Assembly (NCBI RefSeq): GCF_001458195.1
Contig: NZ_CYPU01000072.1
Coordinates: 124,001-188,000, forward strand
Origin: Ruegeria atlantica
Lineage (GTDB): Bacteria > Pseudomonadota > Alphaproteobacteria > Rhodobacterales > Rhodobacteraceae
Length of the DNA: 64,000 nucleotides
Reading direction: 5' to 3'
A program made the position numbers and the translations under genes. Below the pieces are notes generated by a model that saw only the letters and a list, made by a program, of their open reading frames with translations, was not told where the DNA came from and did no database searches. Positions 46,630 to 56,303 of this stretch are shown here, piece by piece (the first letter of the stretch is position 1; every line of letters starts with the position of its first letter).

Positions 46630-47611
46630 GGGGCCGGTTCTGATTAATCTGGAGGGCGATGAACCCGCTACTGATGTGTCGCAAGCACCTCCGGTCCCGG
46701 ATATTGCACAACCTCAGGGTCAGGCGATGCAAGGTGCGGCGCGTTTGGCGGCGCACAAACCTTCGGCCCTGTCGCGGTGGTTCTGGGGTTTGGCGCTTGC
46801 CGCGCTTGGGGCTGTTGTTTCAGTGGCGGCTTGGGACTTTGTGAATTCCTTGATTCTCCGCGCGCCGATCATAGGATGGGTGATTACGGGTTTGTTTGCA
46901 GCACTGGTGCTGGTCGTGTTGATCATCGCTGTGCGCGAGCTGGCCGCAATCGGGCGGTTGTCCCGTGTGGACGGGATGCGGCGTGCGGCAGATACTGCCT
47001 TGGCCGAAGATGATCTGACGCAGGCGCGCGCAGTCACGAACCGATTGATCGCGTTTTACATAGGCCGAGACGAAACTCGTTGGGGGCGCGATCGGCTATC
47101 CGAACGGATCGGCGAACAATTTGACGCGTCTGGTTTGCTAACCCTGGCCGAGGATGAGTTGCTGGCCCCGCTGGATGTCGCTGCCAGTCGCGAAGTCGAG
47201 GCTGCCGCGCGGCAGGTTGCAACGGTGACGGCGTTGGTTCCTTTGGCGCTTGCGGATGTTGCGACCGCGCTGGCCGCTTCGTTGCGGATGATCCGGCGCA
47301 TCGCTGAAATCTATGGCGGGCGCGCAGGGTTTTTGGGCAGTTGGCGACTGACGCGGGCCGTGTTCGTGCACCTTGTGGCCACCGGGGCCGTGGCCGTCGG
47401 GGATGACCTGCTGGAACCTGTGCTTGGGGGATCTATCCTTAGCAAGCTGTCGCGACGGTTTGGCGAGGGGCTTGTCAACGGCGCGCTAAGTGCGCGGGTC
47501 GGAGTCGCCGCGATGGAAGTCTGCCGTCCGCTGCCCTTCTCGGAACGGCACAAGCCATCAACCCGCAGCATCATCAAACGGGCTCTGGCTGGCCTGTTTT
47601 CCAAAACTTGA
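46622..47611 (+). CDS. ycjF: YcjF/TIGR01620 family membrane protein (DUF697)
   Basis: This 329-residue protein has two membrane spans (about 48-70 and 78-105) and a C-terminal DUF697 region (about 190-320: AALVPLALADVATALAASLR is not required but the ALADVA/RMIRRIAEIYGGR stretch is typical). It is the usual partner of YcjX. AAGGAG lies upstream of ATG 46622. It is the last of three overlapping genes. Its function is not established; a stress-related membrane role is suggested by the E. coli phage-shock link. Confidence 0.88.
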   Translation: MAKGPVLINLEGDEPATDVSQAPPVPDIAQPQGQAMQGAARLAAHKPSALSRWFWGLALAALGAVVSVAAWDFVNSLILRAPIIGWVITGLFAALVLVVLIIAVRELAAIGRLSRVDGMRRAADTALAEDDLTQARAVTNRLIAFYIGRDETRWGRDRLSERIGEQFDASGLLTLAEDELLAPLDVAASREVEAAARQVATVTALVPLALADVATALAASLRMIRRIAEIYGGRAGFLGSWRLTRAVFVHLVATGAVAVGDDLLEPVLGGSILSKLSRRFGEGLVNGALSARVGVAAMEVCRPLPFSERHKPSTRSIIKRALAGLFSKT

Positions 47612-47665
47612 CCTGACGCAAGGTACAGTAGCTGGCTATCGTGCATAACAGTGTCAGAGCCAGCC

Positions 47666-48376
47666 ATGACCGATCACGGACACAGCCAGCAAGAGATTGC
47701 AGAACGCATCAACGCGCCACCAGGTCGCGGTGTTTTGCGGGATGTGGTCTATGGTGGGATCGATGGGTCCGTAACTACCTTTGCCATAGTGGCGGGTGTA
47801 GCTGGGGCGGGCCTGTCACCGTTTATTATCGTTGCATTGGGACTGGCCAATGTACTGGCGGACGGGTTTTCCATGGCGGCGGGTAATTACTCGGGTACCA
47901 AGGCTGAGCTGGACAATATCCGCCGCATCCGGTCCATCGAAGAACGGCACATCAGACTATACCCCGAAGGCGAGCGGAATGAAGTGCGGGTGATTTTATC
48001 GCAAAAGGGCCTGTCGGGGCGCGTTTTGGATGAGGCGACGGATGCCATCACAGCCAACCGCGACAATTGGATAAATCTGATGATCGAGGGTGAATACGGA
48101 TTGGGCAGCGTCGATCCGAACCCGTTCAAAGCCGCGATGGCAACGTTTTTGGCGTTTCTTGTGGCCGGCATGGTCCCGCTGCTGCCGTTTCTGCTGTCGT
48201 TCGATCGGGCCTTTCAGCTCTCGGTTATCATGACAATGGCGGTCTTCTTTATCATTGGAGCTCTGAAAAGCAGATGGTCACTGGCTCCGTGGTGGCGGTC
48301 AGGTCTAGAGACTTTTGCGATCGGCGGCGCGGCCGCACTGATGGCGTATTTTGTTGGCTCGTTGTTCCATCCCTAG
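47666..48376 (+). CDS. VIT1/CCC1 transporter family protein
   Basis: A 236-residue membrane protein with about five spans. VVYGGIDGSVTTFAIVAG and LANVLADGFSMAAGNYSGTK (near 55-75) are the VIT1/CCC1 signatures, which in plants and yeast move Fe or Mn into vacuoles. The cytoplasmic middle region (about 80-145) holds many Glu residues (RSIEERH, YPEGERNEV), as in the metal-binding domain. ATG 47666 is my choice; a GTG five codons earlier has no ribosome site. Expected job: Fe/Mn export. Confidence 0.9.
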   Translation: MTDHGHSQQEIAERINAPPGRGVLRDVVYGGIDGSVTTFAIVAGVAGAGLSPFIIVALGLANVLADGFSMAAGNYSGTKAELDNIRRIRSIEERHIRLYPEGERNEVRVILSQKGLSGRVLDEATDAITANRDNWINLMIEGEYGLGSVDPNPFKAAMATFLAFLVAGMVPLLPFLLSFDRAFQLSVIMTMAVFFIIGALKSRWSLAPWWRSGLETFAIGGAAALMAYFVGSLFHP

Positions 48377-48659
48377 TGATAAGAAGTACCGCTGGGCGCG
48401 CGGTGTAATTTGTCAGTATTTCAAAGTCGTTGATGGACCCGGATCTGATCCTGCGATGGCTACATACTGTCGACACCTGTTTCTCATCTGGTTCGATTGC
48501 CGCTGTGTTGGTCATCATCTGGTTGATGGTTGCCGGACTGTCCCTTGGTTGGGGATAAGGCGTTCTGAACTGCGTAGCCCGCAAAAAACACGGTTTTTCG
48601 GACTGTTGCGCAGATCGACACCCGGCTAGGTTGACGGCACATTTGCCCGGAGGCCTCTG

Positions 48660-51359
48660 TTGGAATCGCTGCTCGTACTCGTTGGATTGATCGTTCTGGC
48701 CGTCCCGGTGGCCATCCTTGTTCTGTTGGTATCCCAGGTTCGACTGCGCCGCCGGGTGGAGCAACTTGAACAGCAGATTCGCACACTTGGTGGCGACCTG
48801 CCAACGCCAGAAACAGTACCTGAATCGACGCAAGCGAGGGATAAAAAGAGCTCTCTGTGGCCGGCAATCAAAACAGAACCACCCGAGGTCGAAACGAAAG
48901 AGGGCACCTCAGCACCTGAGCCACAAAAGATACCCCTCCCCGAAACGGCGAAGGACGATCGAATCGCCGCACTGAGCGCTTGGCTGCGCGAGAACTGGTT
49001 CTATGCGGTATCCGCCCTGTCTTTGGCGCTGGCGGGTGTTTTTCTGGTCCAATACGGGGTCGAAAGCGGGCTGTTGTCGCCAACGATGCGCGTCATTGCG
49101 GCCCTGATGTTCGGGGTTACGCTGATCGGTGCGGGTGAGGTGATCCGCCGGAAGTATGGCGATGACGAGTCTTCATCCACAGCTTACCTGCCATCGGTCT
49201 TTTCCGGCGCCGGCTTGGTGACGCTGTTCGGTGGCTTGCTGGCTGCAAGGCAGTTGTACGATCTGATTGGTCCCGAAGCGGCCTTAATTGCCATGATCGC
49301 TGTTGCGCTTGTGGGGCTTGTTTTAGGCTTGTTCCATGGCCCCTTGCTGGCGGCCGTCGGTTTGATTGGTGCGTTTGCGTCACCCTTTGTGGTGGGCGGG
49401 ACCCCGACCGATCCCGGCTGGTTGTACGGATACTTCTTTGTGATTGCTGTCCTAGGGTTGGGGATCGACACCGTGCGGCGCTGGGCGTGGATATCCCTTC
49501 TGACGCTAGTCGGTGCTTATTCCGCGTGCCTGCTGCTGGTGCTTTCGGCACCCGCGACAGAGCCTGGGTATCTTGTCGGCGTAACCGCATTGGCGGTCAT
49601 CGCGATCGTTATCCCCGTTCGGAGGATCTGGCCAGATCACGAGGGGCGCATGATCAGTGAGATCATCGCGACAAAAAATGGCCTTCAGTGGCCAGAGTTC
49701 CCCACCCGTCTTGCCTTTGGCGCGATGAGCGTCAGCGCAGTAGTCCTGGCGATACACTGGCCGGATTCGGCGGCCGAATTCTGGCTGGGTGTCATGCTGT
49801 TGGCAGGCCTGACGCTGGGTTTGCCGACCTGGGCAAGCCAGGCGCGGGCCCTTCAAGACCTGACCATACTGCCAGCCGCTGGCCTAACTTGGTTCGTACT
49901 GATCCAAGGGTGGGACAACGGCTCTGTCGCGCGCCGGTTCGCTGAAACCTATGCCGAAACCGCCGAGGCGGATTTCCCGTGGGTGGTTACCCTGTTGGTG
50001 GCACTGGGTGCATTAATCTCAGGACTCGCAGCCTGGCGATCGTTTCGCGCAACCGAGTACCGGGCTGTTTGGGCCTGCGGTGCTGCAGTACTTGCACCGG
50101 TGATGGCAATCGCGCTGGAGCTTGGATGGCATCCCGCTGAGGTCATCGGAGCCTATCCGTGGGCGTTGCATGCGGTTGCATTGGCGGTGATGATGGTCGT
50201 TCTGGCCGGGCGCTTCGCACGGATCGATGGCGAAAACCGACTGCGGGCGGCCTTGGTGACCTTATCCGCTTTGTCCTGCCTGACCTTTGCCTGCGTGATT
50301 GTCCTAAGTTCGGCTGCCCTGACAATTGCTTTTGTGGCCCTGATCGTGGCCGCGGCGGTGCTGGATCGGCGCTTTAATCTTCCACCTATGGGTTGGTTCA
50401 TCTGGGCTGGCGTCTTCACTGTCACGCTCAGACTTGTACTGAATCCTGGTCTGGATTGGGCAAACTCGGCACCGGTCGCAGAAATGGCGCTTGTCTATGC
50501 CGCAGCTGCTGTTGGATTTCTGGCGGCCTGGGCCATCCTACGCGCATTGAACCGTCCGGTCATTGCGCTGCTTCTGGAAAGCGCGGCCTGGGCGACGGCG
50601 GGCATCTTGTTGTCCCTGCTGTTGCTGCGCTGGCTCGAAGGGTTTGGCAACGGCGGTGCCCACGACAGCCACTGGGGGTTGGGCCTTTTGTCCTTGATCT
50701 GGCTGCTGCTGGCCTGCGCGCAGGTGCGGCGGTTCGAACTGGGCGGTAAACTGAATTATGCGCGCTACGGGCTGGCGTTGTTCTTTGCGGCACATGGTGT
50801 TGTTCGCCTGACGCAGGCGCTGACCGAGGCGAACCCATTGTTGAATGCCCAAGCTGATCCGGTTCTTGGGGTGCCAATATTGAATACTCTCGCCGTGGCT
50901 TACCTGTTGCCCGCCATTGTTTTGGCACTGTCGGCTGCTTGGCTTCCAGCACTGCATCCGCGATGGAAGCAGGGGTGCTTCGGTCTGGCGGCGGCATTGG
51001 GTGCGATCTGGCTAGGCCTGACCATTCGCCATGTCTGGCAGGGGGCCAGCGGTATGTATGAAGGCAACGGCGTCACCCAGCCGGAGCTTTATACTTATAC
51101 TATGGCCCTACTGCTGATCGGAGCGGGGCTGTTCTACCAGTCACTCGCCCGTCGGTCGGACATGATGCGCAAGGCGGGGTTGGTTGTCATCGGGCTTGCC
51201 GTGGCCAAGGTTTTCCTGGTCGATATCGCTGGTTTGGGTGGCCTTATCCGGGTGTTCTCATTGCTGGCGCTGGGCCTTGCGCTGGCCGGTTTGGCGTGGC
51301 TGAACCGGTGGGCCACGCTGCGCCATTCGCCGCATGGGGCGGAACCTCTGGACCATTAG
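48660..51359 (+). CDS. DUF2339 multi-span membrane protein
   Basis: An 899-residue protein. It has one N-terminal span (about 3-25), a short coiled coil (RRRVEQLEQQIRTLGGDL), a charged linker, then more than 20 hydrophobic spans from about residue 110 to the C terminus. ENWFYAVSALSLALAGVFLV and FGGLLAARQLYDLIGP match the DUF2339 family. The function is unknown. The start is TTG 48660, with GGAGG (48649-48653) 6 bases upstream and no usable ATG near. It is followed by ileS after 160 bases. Confidence 0.88.
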   Translation: MESLLVLVGLIVLAVPVAILVLLVSQVRLRRRVEQLEQQIRTLGGDLPTPETVPESTQARDKKSSLWPAIKTEPPEVETKEGTSAPEPQKIPLPETAKDDRIAALSAWLRENWFYAVSALSLALAGVFLVQYGVESGLLSPTMRVIAALMFGVTLIGAGEVIRRKYGDDESSSTAYLPSVFSGAGLVTLFGGLLAARQLYDLIGPEAALIAMIAVALVGLVLGLFHGPLLAAVGLIGAFASPFVVGGTPTDPGWLYGYFFVIAVLGLGIDTVRRWAWISLLTLVGAYSACLLLVLSAPATEPGYLVGVTALAVIAIVIPVRRIWPDHEGRMISEIIATKNGLQWPEFPTRLAFGAMSVSAVVLAIHWPDSAAEFWLGVMLLAGLTLGLPTWASQARALQDLTILPAAGLTWFVLIQGWDNGSVARRFAETYAETAEADFPWVVTLLVALGALISGLAAWRSFRATEYRAVWACGAAVLAPVMAIALELGWHPAEVIGAYPWALHAVALAVMMVVLAGRFARIDGENRLRAALVTLSALSCLTFACVIVLSSAALTIAFVALIVAAAVLDRRFNLPPMGWFIWAGVFTVTLRLVLNPGLDWANSAPVAEMALVYAAAAVGFLAAWAILRALNRPVIALLLESAAWATAGILLSLLLLRWLEGFGNGGAHDSHWGLGLLSLIWLLLACAQVRRFELGGKLNYARYGLALFFAAHGVVRLTQALTEANPLLNAQADPVLGVPILNTLAVAYLLPAIVLALSAAWLPALHPRWKQGCFGLAAALGAIWLGLTIRHVWQGASGMYEGNGVTQPELYTYTMALLLIGAGLFYQSLARRSDMMRKAGLVVIGLAVAKVFLVDIAGLGGLIRVFSLLALGLALAGLAWLNRWATLRHSPHGAEPLDH

Positions 51360-51522
51360 GCGCGGGCGTCCTATAAGCCCGGCATGTATGACCGGATGGC
51401 CATCATTATTCGAATTATATCCCCGGCGCTCTGATTTCGCGAGACGCCGGGCAAAGGTGCTTGAGAATTCGCACTGACCGCTTCGATCCACACACGACAA
51501 GATCATCCTGAGGACGCCCCAA

Positions 51523-54435
51523 ATGTGCGCCGACACGACCCAAACACCCGACTACAAAGACACGCTGAACCTGCCAAAAACCGATTTCCCCATGCGCGCT
51601 GGTCTGCCCAAGCGCGAACCCGCATGGCTGGATCGCTGGGAAGAGATCGGCGTGTATGACCGCCTGCGCGAGAAAGAGGGCCGCACGCCCTTTACCCTGC
51701 ATGACGGCCCTCCCTACGCCAACGGTCACCTGCATATCGGCCACGCGCTGAACAAGACCATCAAGGACATGATTGTACGCAGCCATCAGATGATGGGTCA
51801 TGACGCGCGCTATGTGCCGGGATGGGACTGCCACGGCCTGCCGATCGAATGGAAGATCGAGGAACAGTACCGCAAGAAGGGTAAGAACAAGGACGAGGTG
51901 AACATCGTCGACTTCCGTCAGGAATGCCGCAAATTCGCCGAAGGCTGGATCGACGTCCAGCGGGAAGAGTTCAAGCGTCTGGGCATCACCGGCAACTGGC
52001 CCGATCCCTACATCACCATGGACTATCACGCCGAGGCTGTGATCGCCGATGAGTTCATGAAGTTCCTGATGAACGGGACGCTCTATCAGGGCTCAAAACC
52101 CGTGATGTGGTCGCCCATTGAGAAAACCGCTCTGGCTGAAGCCGAGGTCGAGTATCACGACAAGGAAAGCTTCACCATCTGGGTGAAGTTCAAGGTCGTG
52201 AACGCGGGCGATCTGGATGACGCGTTTGTCGTGATCTGGACGACGACTCCTTGGACCATGCCGTCTAACAAAGCCGTCGTCTACGGCAAGGAAATCTCTT
52301 ACGGCCTCTACGAAGTCACCGGCGCACCCGACGAATGCTGGGCCAGTGTCGGGGACAAGTTCCTGCTGGCGGACAATCTGGCCGCCGATGTGCTAGGCCG
52401 TGCGCGCCTGAACGACGATCAGTGGACTCGCGTGCGTGACGTAACCACCGATGAATTGGCAGGCGTCCAGTTGGCCCACCCGCTGGCCGGAGCCGAAGGT
52501 GGCAATGGCGAATGGGACGACCTCCGCGACTTCCGCGCCGCTGAGTTCGTGACCGATACCGAAGGTACGGGTTTTGTCCATTGTGCGCCGTCGCACGGGA
52601 TGGAGGAATTCGAGCTCTACCGTGATCTGGGTATGCTCGAGCAGGTCATCACCTACAACGTGATGGACGATGGCTCGTTCCGTGCTGATCTGCCGTTCTT
52701 CGGTGGCAAGTACATCCTGTCCCGCAAGGGTGGCGAGGGTGACGCGAACAAGGCGGTCATCGACAAGCTGGTCGAGGTCGGCGGGCTGCTGGCCCGTGGC
52801 AAGATCAAGCACAGCTATCCGCATTCGTGGCGCTCAAAGGCTCCGATCATCTATCGCAACACGCCGCAGTGGTTCGCGTCCGTTGACCGTAAGCTGGATG
52901 ACGGCATGGGTGAGATGGGCGACACCATCCGCGAACGCGCGCTGCGTTCGATCGACGAGCTGGTGAAGTGGACGCCTCAGACCGGTCGCAACCGCCTGTA
53001 CTCGATGATCGAAGCGCGCCCGGACTGGGTTCTGTCTCGCCAGCGCGCCTGGGGCGTACCGCTGACGTGCTTTACCAAAAAGGGCGCTCTGCCTACCGAT
53101 GCGGATTACCTATTGCGTAATGAAGAACTCAACGCCCGCATCAAGGCGGCGTTCGAGAAGGACGGCGCGGATATCTGGTACACCGACGGGTTCAAAGAAC
53201 AGGTGCTAGTTGGCATCGCCAACCCGGATGACTACGATCAGGTATTTGACGTTCTGGACGTGTGGTTCGACTCTGGTTCGACCCATGCCTTTGTCCTGCG
53301 TGACCGTGAAGACGGAACCGAGGACGGCATCGCGGACGTTTACATGGAGGGCACCGACCAGCACCGCGGATGGTTCCATTCGTCCATGCTGCAGGCTTGC
53401 GGCACCAAGGGGCGTGCTCCGTATCGCAACGTGGTAACCCATGGCTTCACGCTGGATGCCAAGGGCAACAAGATGTCCAAATCTCTGGGCAATACCATCG
53501 TGCCGGAAGAGGTCATCAAGCAATACGGTGCCGATATCCTGCGCTTGTGGGTGGCCCAGACCGACTACACTGCCGACCAGCGGATCGGGCCGGAGATTCT
53601 GAAAGGCACCGCCGACAGCTATCGCCGTCTGCGCAACACCATGCGGTTCATGCTAGGCTCGCTGGCCGACTTCACCGAGGCGGATCGTGTCGCGCCTGAA
53701 GATATGCCGCGCCTGGAACGCTGGGTGCTCAGCCGATTGGCCGATCTGGATGAACAGGTGCGCAAGGGCTATGCTGCGTTCGATTTCCAAGGCGTGTTCA
53801 GCGCTGTGTTCACCTTTGCCACGGTCGATCTGTCTTCTTTCTATTTCGACGTCCGCAAGGATGCGCTGTACTGCGACGGCGACAACCTGCGCCGCCGCTC
53901 GGCCCGTACCGTTCTGGATATCCTGTTCCACCGACTGACCACATGGCTGGCCCCGGTTCTGGTCTTCACCATGGAAGAGGTCTGGTTGGAGCGCTTCCCC
54001 GGCGATGACAGCTCGGTCCATCTGGTGGATTTCCCCGAAACCCCTGCCGACTGGCGCAATTCAGAACTTGAGGCTGCTATGGCCAAGATTCGCCGTGTTC
54101 GCCGCGCGGTGACTGCAGCGCTGGAAATCCAGCGTCAGGATAAGGTCATCGGATCGAGCCTTGAGGCCGCACCGATCGTGCATGTCGAAGACAATGACAC
54201 CCGCGACCTGCTGGCAACCTTTGACGTGGACGACATGTGCATCACGTCTGGCCTGACCGTTTCGGGCGACCCGGCCCCTGCCGAGGCATTTCGAGTGCCG
54301 GAAATCGAAGGCGTTGGCGTCGTGTTCGAAAAAGCAGATGGCGAGAAATGTCAGCGTTGTTGGAAGATCCTGCCGGATGTTGGTCGGCATTCCCACGCGG
54401 GCGTATGTGGGCGCTGCGACGAAGCGCTGGGCTGA
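51523..54435 (+). CDS. ileS: isoleucyl-tRNA synthetase
   Basis: A 970-residue class I aminoacyl-tRNA synthetase. HIGH is at 71-74 (NGHLHIGHALN) and KMSKS at 650-654. GWDCHGLPIEWKIE and the editing-domain WTTTPWTMPSNKAV are present. The C terminus carries the zinc site CQRCWKILPD and HAGVCGRCDEALG. It charges tRNA-Ile and edits Val. GAGGA is about 10 bases before ATG 51523. No T-box-like leader is seen, as expected outside Gram-positives. A strong terminator follows. Confidence 0.98.
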   Translation: MCADTTQTPDYKDTLNLPKTDFPMRAGLPKREPAWLDRWEEIGVYDRLREKEGRTPFTLHDGPPYANGHLHIGHALNKTIKDMIVRSHQMMGHDARYVPGWDCHGLPIEWKIEEQYRKKGKNKDEVNIVDFRQECRKFAEGWIDVQREEFKRLGITGNWPDPYITMDYHAEAVIADEFMKFLMNGTLYQGSKPVMWSPIEKTALAEAEVEYHDKESFTIWVKFKVVNAGDLDDAFVVIWTTTPWTMPSNKAVVYGKEISYGLYEVTGAPDECWASVGDKFLLADNLAADVLGRARLNDDQWTRVRDVTTDELAGVQLAHPLAGAEGGNGEWDDLRDFRAAEFVTDTEGTGFVHCAPSHGMEEFELYRDLGMLEQVITYNVMDDGSFRADLPFFGGKYILSRKGGEGDANKAVIDKLVEVGGLLARGKIKHSYPHSWRSKAPIIYRNTPQWFASVDRKLDDGMGEMGDTIRERALRSIDELVKWTPQTGRNRLYSMIEARPDWVLSRQRAWGVPLTCFTKKGALPTDADYLLRNEELNARIKAAFEKDGADIWYTDGFKEQVLVGIANPDDYDQVFDVLDVWFDSGSTHAFVLRDREDGTEDGIADVYMEGTDQHRGWFHSSMLQACGTKGRAPYRNVVTHGFTLDAKGNKMSKSLGNTIVPEEVIKQYGADILRLWVAQTDYTADQRIGPEILKGTADSYRRLRNTMRFMLGSLADFTEADRVAPEDMPRLERWVLSRLADLDEQVRKGYAAFDFQGVFSAVFTFATVDLSSFYFDVRKDALYCDGDNLRRRSARTVLDILFHRLTTWLAPVLVFTMEEVWLERFPGDDSSVHLVDFPETPADWRNSELEAAMAKIRRVRRAVTAALEIQRQDKVIGSSLEAAPIVHVEDNDTRDLLATFDVDDMCITSGLTVSGDPAPAEAFRVPEIEGVGVVFEKADGEKCQRCWKILPDVGRHSHAGVCGRCDEALG

Positions 54436-54442
54436 ACAATTG

Positions 54443-54472
54443 AACCCCCGGCGTCACCCGTCGGGGGTTTTT
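54443..54472 (+). terminator. rho-independent terminator of ileS
   Basis: AACCCCCG (54443-54450) pairs with CGGGGGTT (54462-54469), followed by TTTTT. It lies 7 bases past the ileS stop. Confidence 0.93.
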
Positions 54473-54517
54473 CTTTCATCGCTTGCGCTGGCCCCGGCGA
54501 TCTGAAACGCTGTATTC

Positions 54518-54973
54518 ATGCCGATGATTTCCGTTGATACGCAGTTTGGCCGCCTGGGCATTGAAGAAACAGATGGCGCCATCACACGCCTTGTGTGGGA
54601 TGGGCAGGACGACGGGCCGGGCACACCCCTGTTGCAGGAAGCCGCCTCACAGTTAATCGCATATAACGAGGGGCGTCTCGAGCGGTTCGATCTGCCGTAT
54701 CGTGTTGTCGGGTCAGACTTTCAGCGCAATGTCTGCGACCTGATGTATGCCATTCCGCTGGGCGAGACCCGAACTTACGGGGACATCGCGAAAGAGCTTG
54801 GGCAGTCACCCCAACCGGTGGGGCAGGCCTGCGGTGCGAACCCCATACCGGTGATTATACCTTGCCATCGGGTGCTGTCTGCCAACGGTCTGGGCGGGTT
54901 CTCGGGCGATGGTGGTGTCGAAACCAAAGTGGCCTTGCTGCGTCATGAACGCGCGGCGGGCCTGCTGATCTGA
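54518..54973 (+). CDS. ogt: methylated-DNA-protein-cysteine methyltransferase
   Basis: A 151-residue suicide DNA-repair protein. The acceptor cysteine is C116 in VIIPCHRVL. GETRTYGDIAKELGQ is the DNA-binding helix region and GLGGFSGDGGVETKVALLRHE closes the active site. There is no AraC-type regulatory domain, so it is Ogt-like rather than Ada. It has its own transcript after the ileS terminator. No strong ribosome site is seen before ATG 54518. Confidence 0.95.
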   Translation: MPMISVDTQFGRLGIEETDGAITRLVWDGQDDGPGTPLLQEAASQLIAYNEGRLERFDLPYRVVGSDFQRNVCDLMYAIPLGETRTYGDIAKELGQSPQPVGQACGANPIPVIIPCHRVLSANGLGGFSGDGGVETKVALLRHERAAGLLI

Positions 54974-55049
54974 GGCGCGAAAATCAGTTGCAATCCCAGA
55001 GTTCGCGGCCCAACCTATATCAGTTACTGAATTTGAAGGACCGTATTGC

Positions 55050-55517
55050 ATGACCGCCCATACAGACCCGGCCGCTCGCAAAAAGGCCATCATAGACCGC
55101 CTGATGTCGCTGGAAGAACAGGAACTGGCAACTGCGCAGGCGCATTACGACGCATTTCTCAAGGACTCGCAGCTGGACGACCGCGAAGGGCATGACAAGG
55201 ATGACATCGCCGCCTCACGCGAGAATGCGGATCTGGCGGCGGCGTTCGATGCACCCGTTCATGCGCACCACGCCAAGATTGATGTGATCGAGAACACGGA
55301 TTTCAGCCTGACGGACCGAGTTCAGCCGGGCGCTGTTGTCAAGTTTAACAACCGCCGTTTCGTGGTCTGTGTCTCAACGACCCGCTTTGAGGTCGACGGT
55401 AAGACCTATATGGGCATCTCAACCCAAAGCCCGATCTACCTGACAATGACCGGTCTGCAAGAGGGTGACGTGTTCACCCATAACGGCACCGAGTTCGAGG
55501 TTGAGGAAATCCTGTAA
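55050..55517 (+). CDS. GreA/GreB-like protein of unknown function
   Basis: A 155-residue protein. The N-terminal half is an alpha-helical, probably coiled-coil, region rich in Glu and Ala (SLEEQELATAQAHYDAFLKD). The second half resembles the GreA/Rnk C-terminal beta domain (PGAVVKFNNRRFVVCVSTTR and FTHNGTEFEVEEIL). The acidic tip residues of true GreA are not clear, so transcript cleavage should not be assumed. GAAGGA precedes ATG 55050. It converges with pcs 3 bases later. Confidence 0.7.
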   Translation: MTAHTDPAARKKAIIDRLMSLEEQELATAQAHYDAFLKDSQLDDREGHDKDDIAASRENADLAAAFDAPVHAHHAKIDVIENTDFSLTDRVQPGAVVKFNNRRFVVCVSTTRFEVDGKTYMGISTQSPIYLTMTGLQEGDVFTHNGTEFEVEEIL

Positions 55518-55520
55518 CGT

Positions 55521-56216
55521 TCAGTTGTTGCGCAGCGGGACAAGTTGCTGCGCAATGCCAGCTGAAACCAGGTAGAGGCTTGTAATTACCAACCCCCAAT
55601 GCGCCCAGCTTTCGGGGTGGAAGTCGACCCAAGCTGCCCAACCGGCGAAAAATGTCCAGGCGAACGCGATCGGCAGTGATACATTACGCCAGCGTTCCGT
55701 CCGCACCGGGTGAATGAACTTCAACGGTAGGAACATCGCCAGCGACAACAGCGAAACCAACAGCAGGATCACCCAGAAATTGGGCTCAAGCGCGAAGATC
55801 ACGATGACGAACATGTTCCAGCAACCCGGAAACCCAGAGAACGAGTTGTCCTTGGTCTTCATTCGCGTGTCCGCGAAATACATGGCGCTGGCAAAGGTGA
55901 TCACGATGATCGCAAACCAGCCTGTCCAACCGTCCATCAGTCCCGATTTGAACAGCGCAAAGGCCGGAATGAACACGTAGGTCAGATAGTCGATGATCAG
56001 GTCCAGAAGAACACCGTCAAATTCCGGTGCGTTCTTTTTGACATGGTAGTGGCGCGCAAGCGGGCCGTCGATTCCGTCCACGATGAACGAGATCACAAGC
56101 CACAGATACATAAGGCTCCACTTTTCTTCGACCGCGGCCAGCATGGCCAACATTGCAAAGACGGCACCGGTCGCGGTGAACAGATGTACGGAAAGGGCTT
56201 TGAGTTTTATTGTCAT
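55521..56216 (-). CDS. pcs: phosphatidylcholine synthase
   Basis: A 231-residue membrane enzyme with about eight spans that joins CDP-diacylglycerol and choline to make phosphatidylcholine. The CDP-alcohol phosphotransferase motif is DGIDGPLAR followed by EFDGVLLDLIIDY, with the Pcs-type longer spacing. This choline-dependent route is known from Rhizobium and relatives. AAGAGA precedes ATG 56216. Choline supply is by uptake, so the nearby choline-sulfatase-like gene at 2.3 kb may be related only loosely. Confidence 0.93.
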   Translation of the reverse strand: MTIKLKALSVHLFTATGAVFAMLAMLAAVEEKWSLMYLWLVISFIVDGIDGPLARHYHVKKNAPEFDGVLLDLIIDYLTYVFIPAFALFKSGLMDGWTGWFAIIVITFASAMYFADTRMKTKDNSFSGFPGCWNMFVIVIFALEPNFWVILLLVSLLSLAMFLPLKFIHPVRTERWRNVSLPIAFAWTFFAGWAAWVDFHPESWAHWGLVITSLYLVSAGIAQQLVPLRNN

Positions 56217-56303
56217 TTGTGTCTCTTGGACGATGTGCGCTGCAGATGCAAACTAAAAGCCGGGCACAAGTAATAACCCAAACGTCGTCGTAAGGCCCCG
56301 GGA

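Noticed and set aside
51360..51522. Possible T-box or attenuator before ileS
   Set aside because: No stem with anticodon loop or T-box sequence is visible, and such leaders are not expected in alphaproteobacteria.
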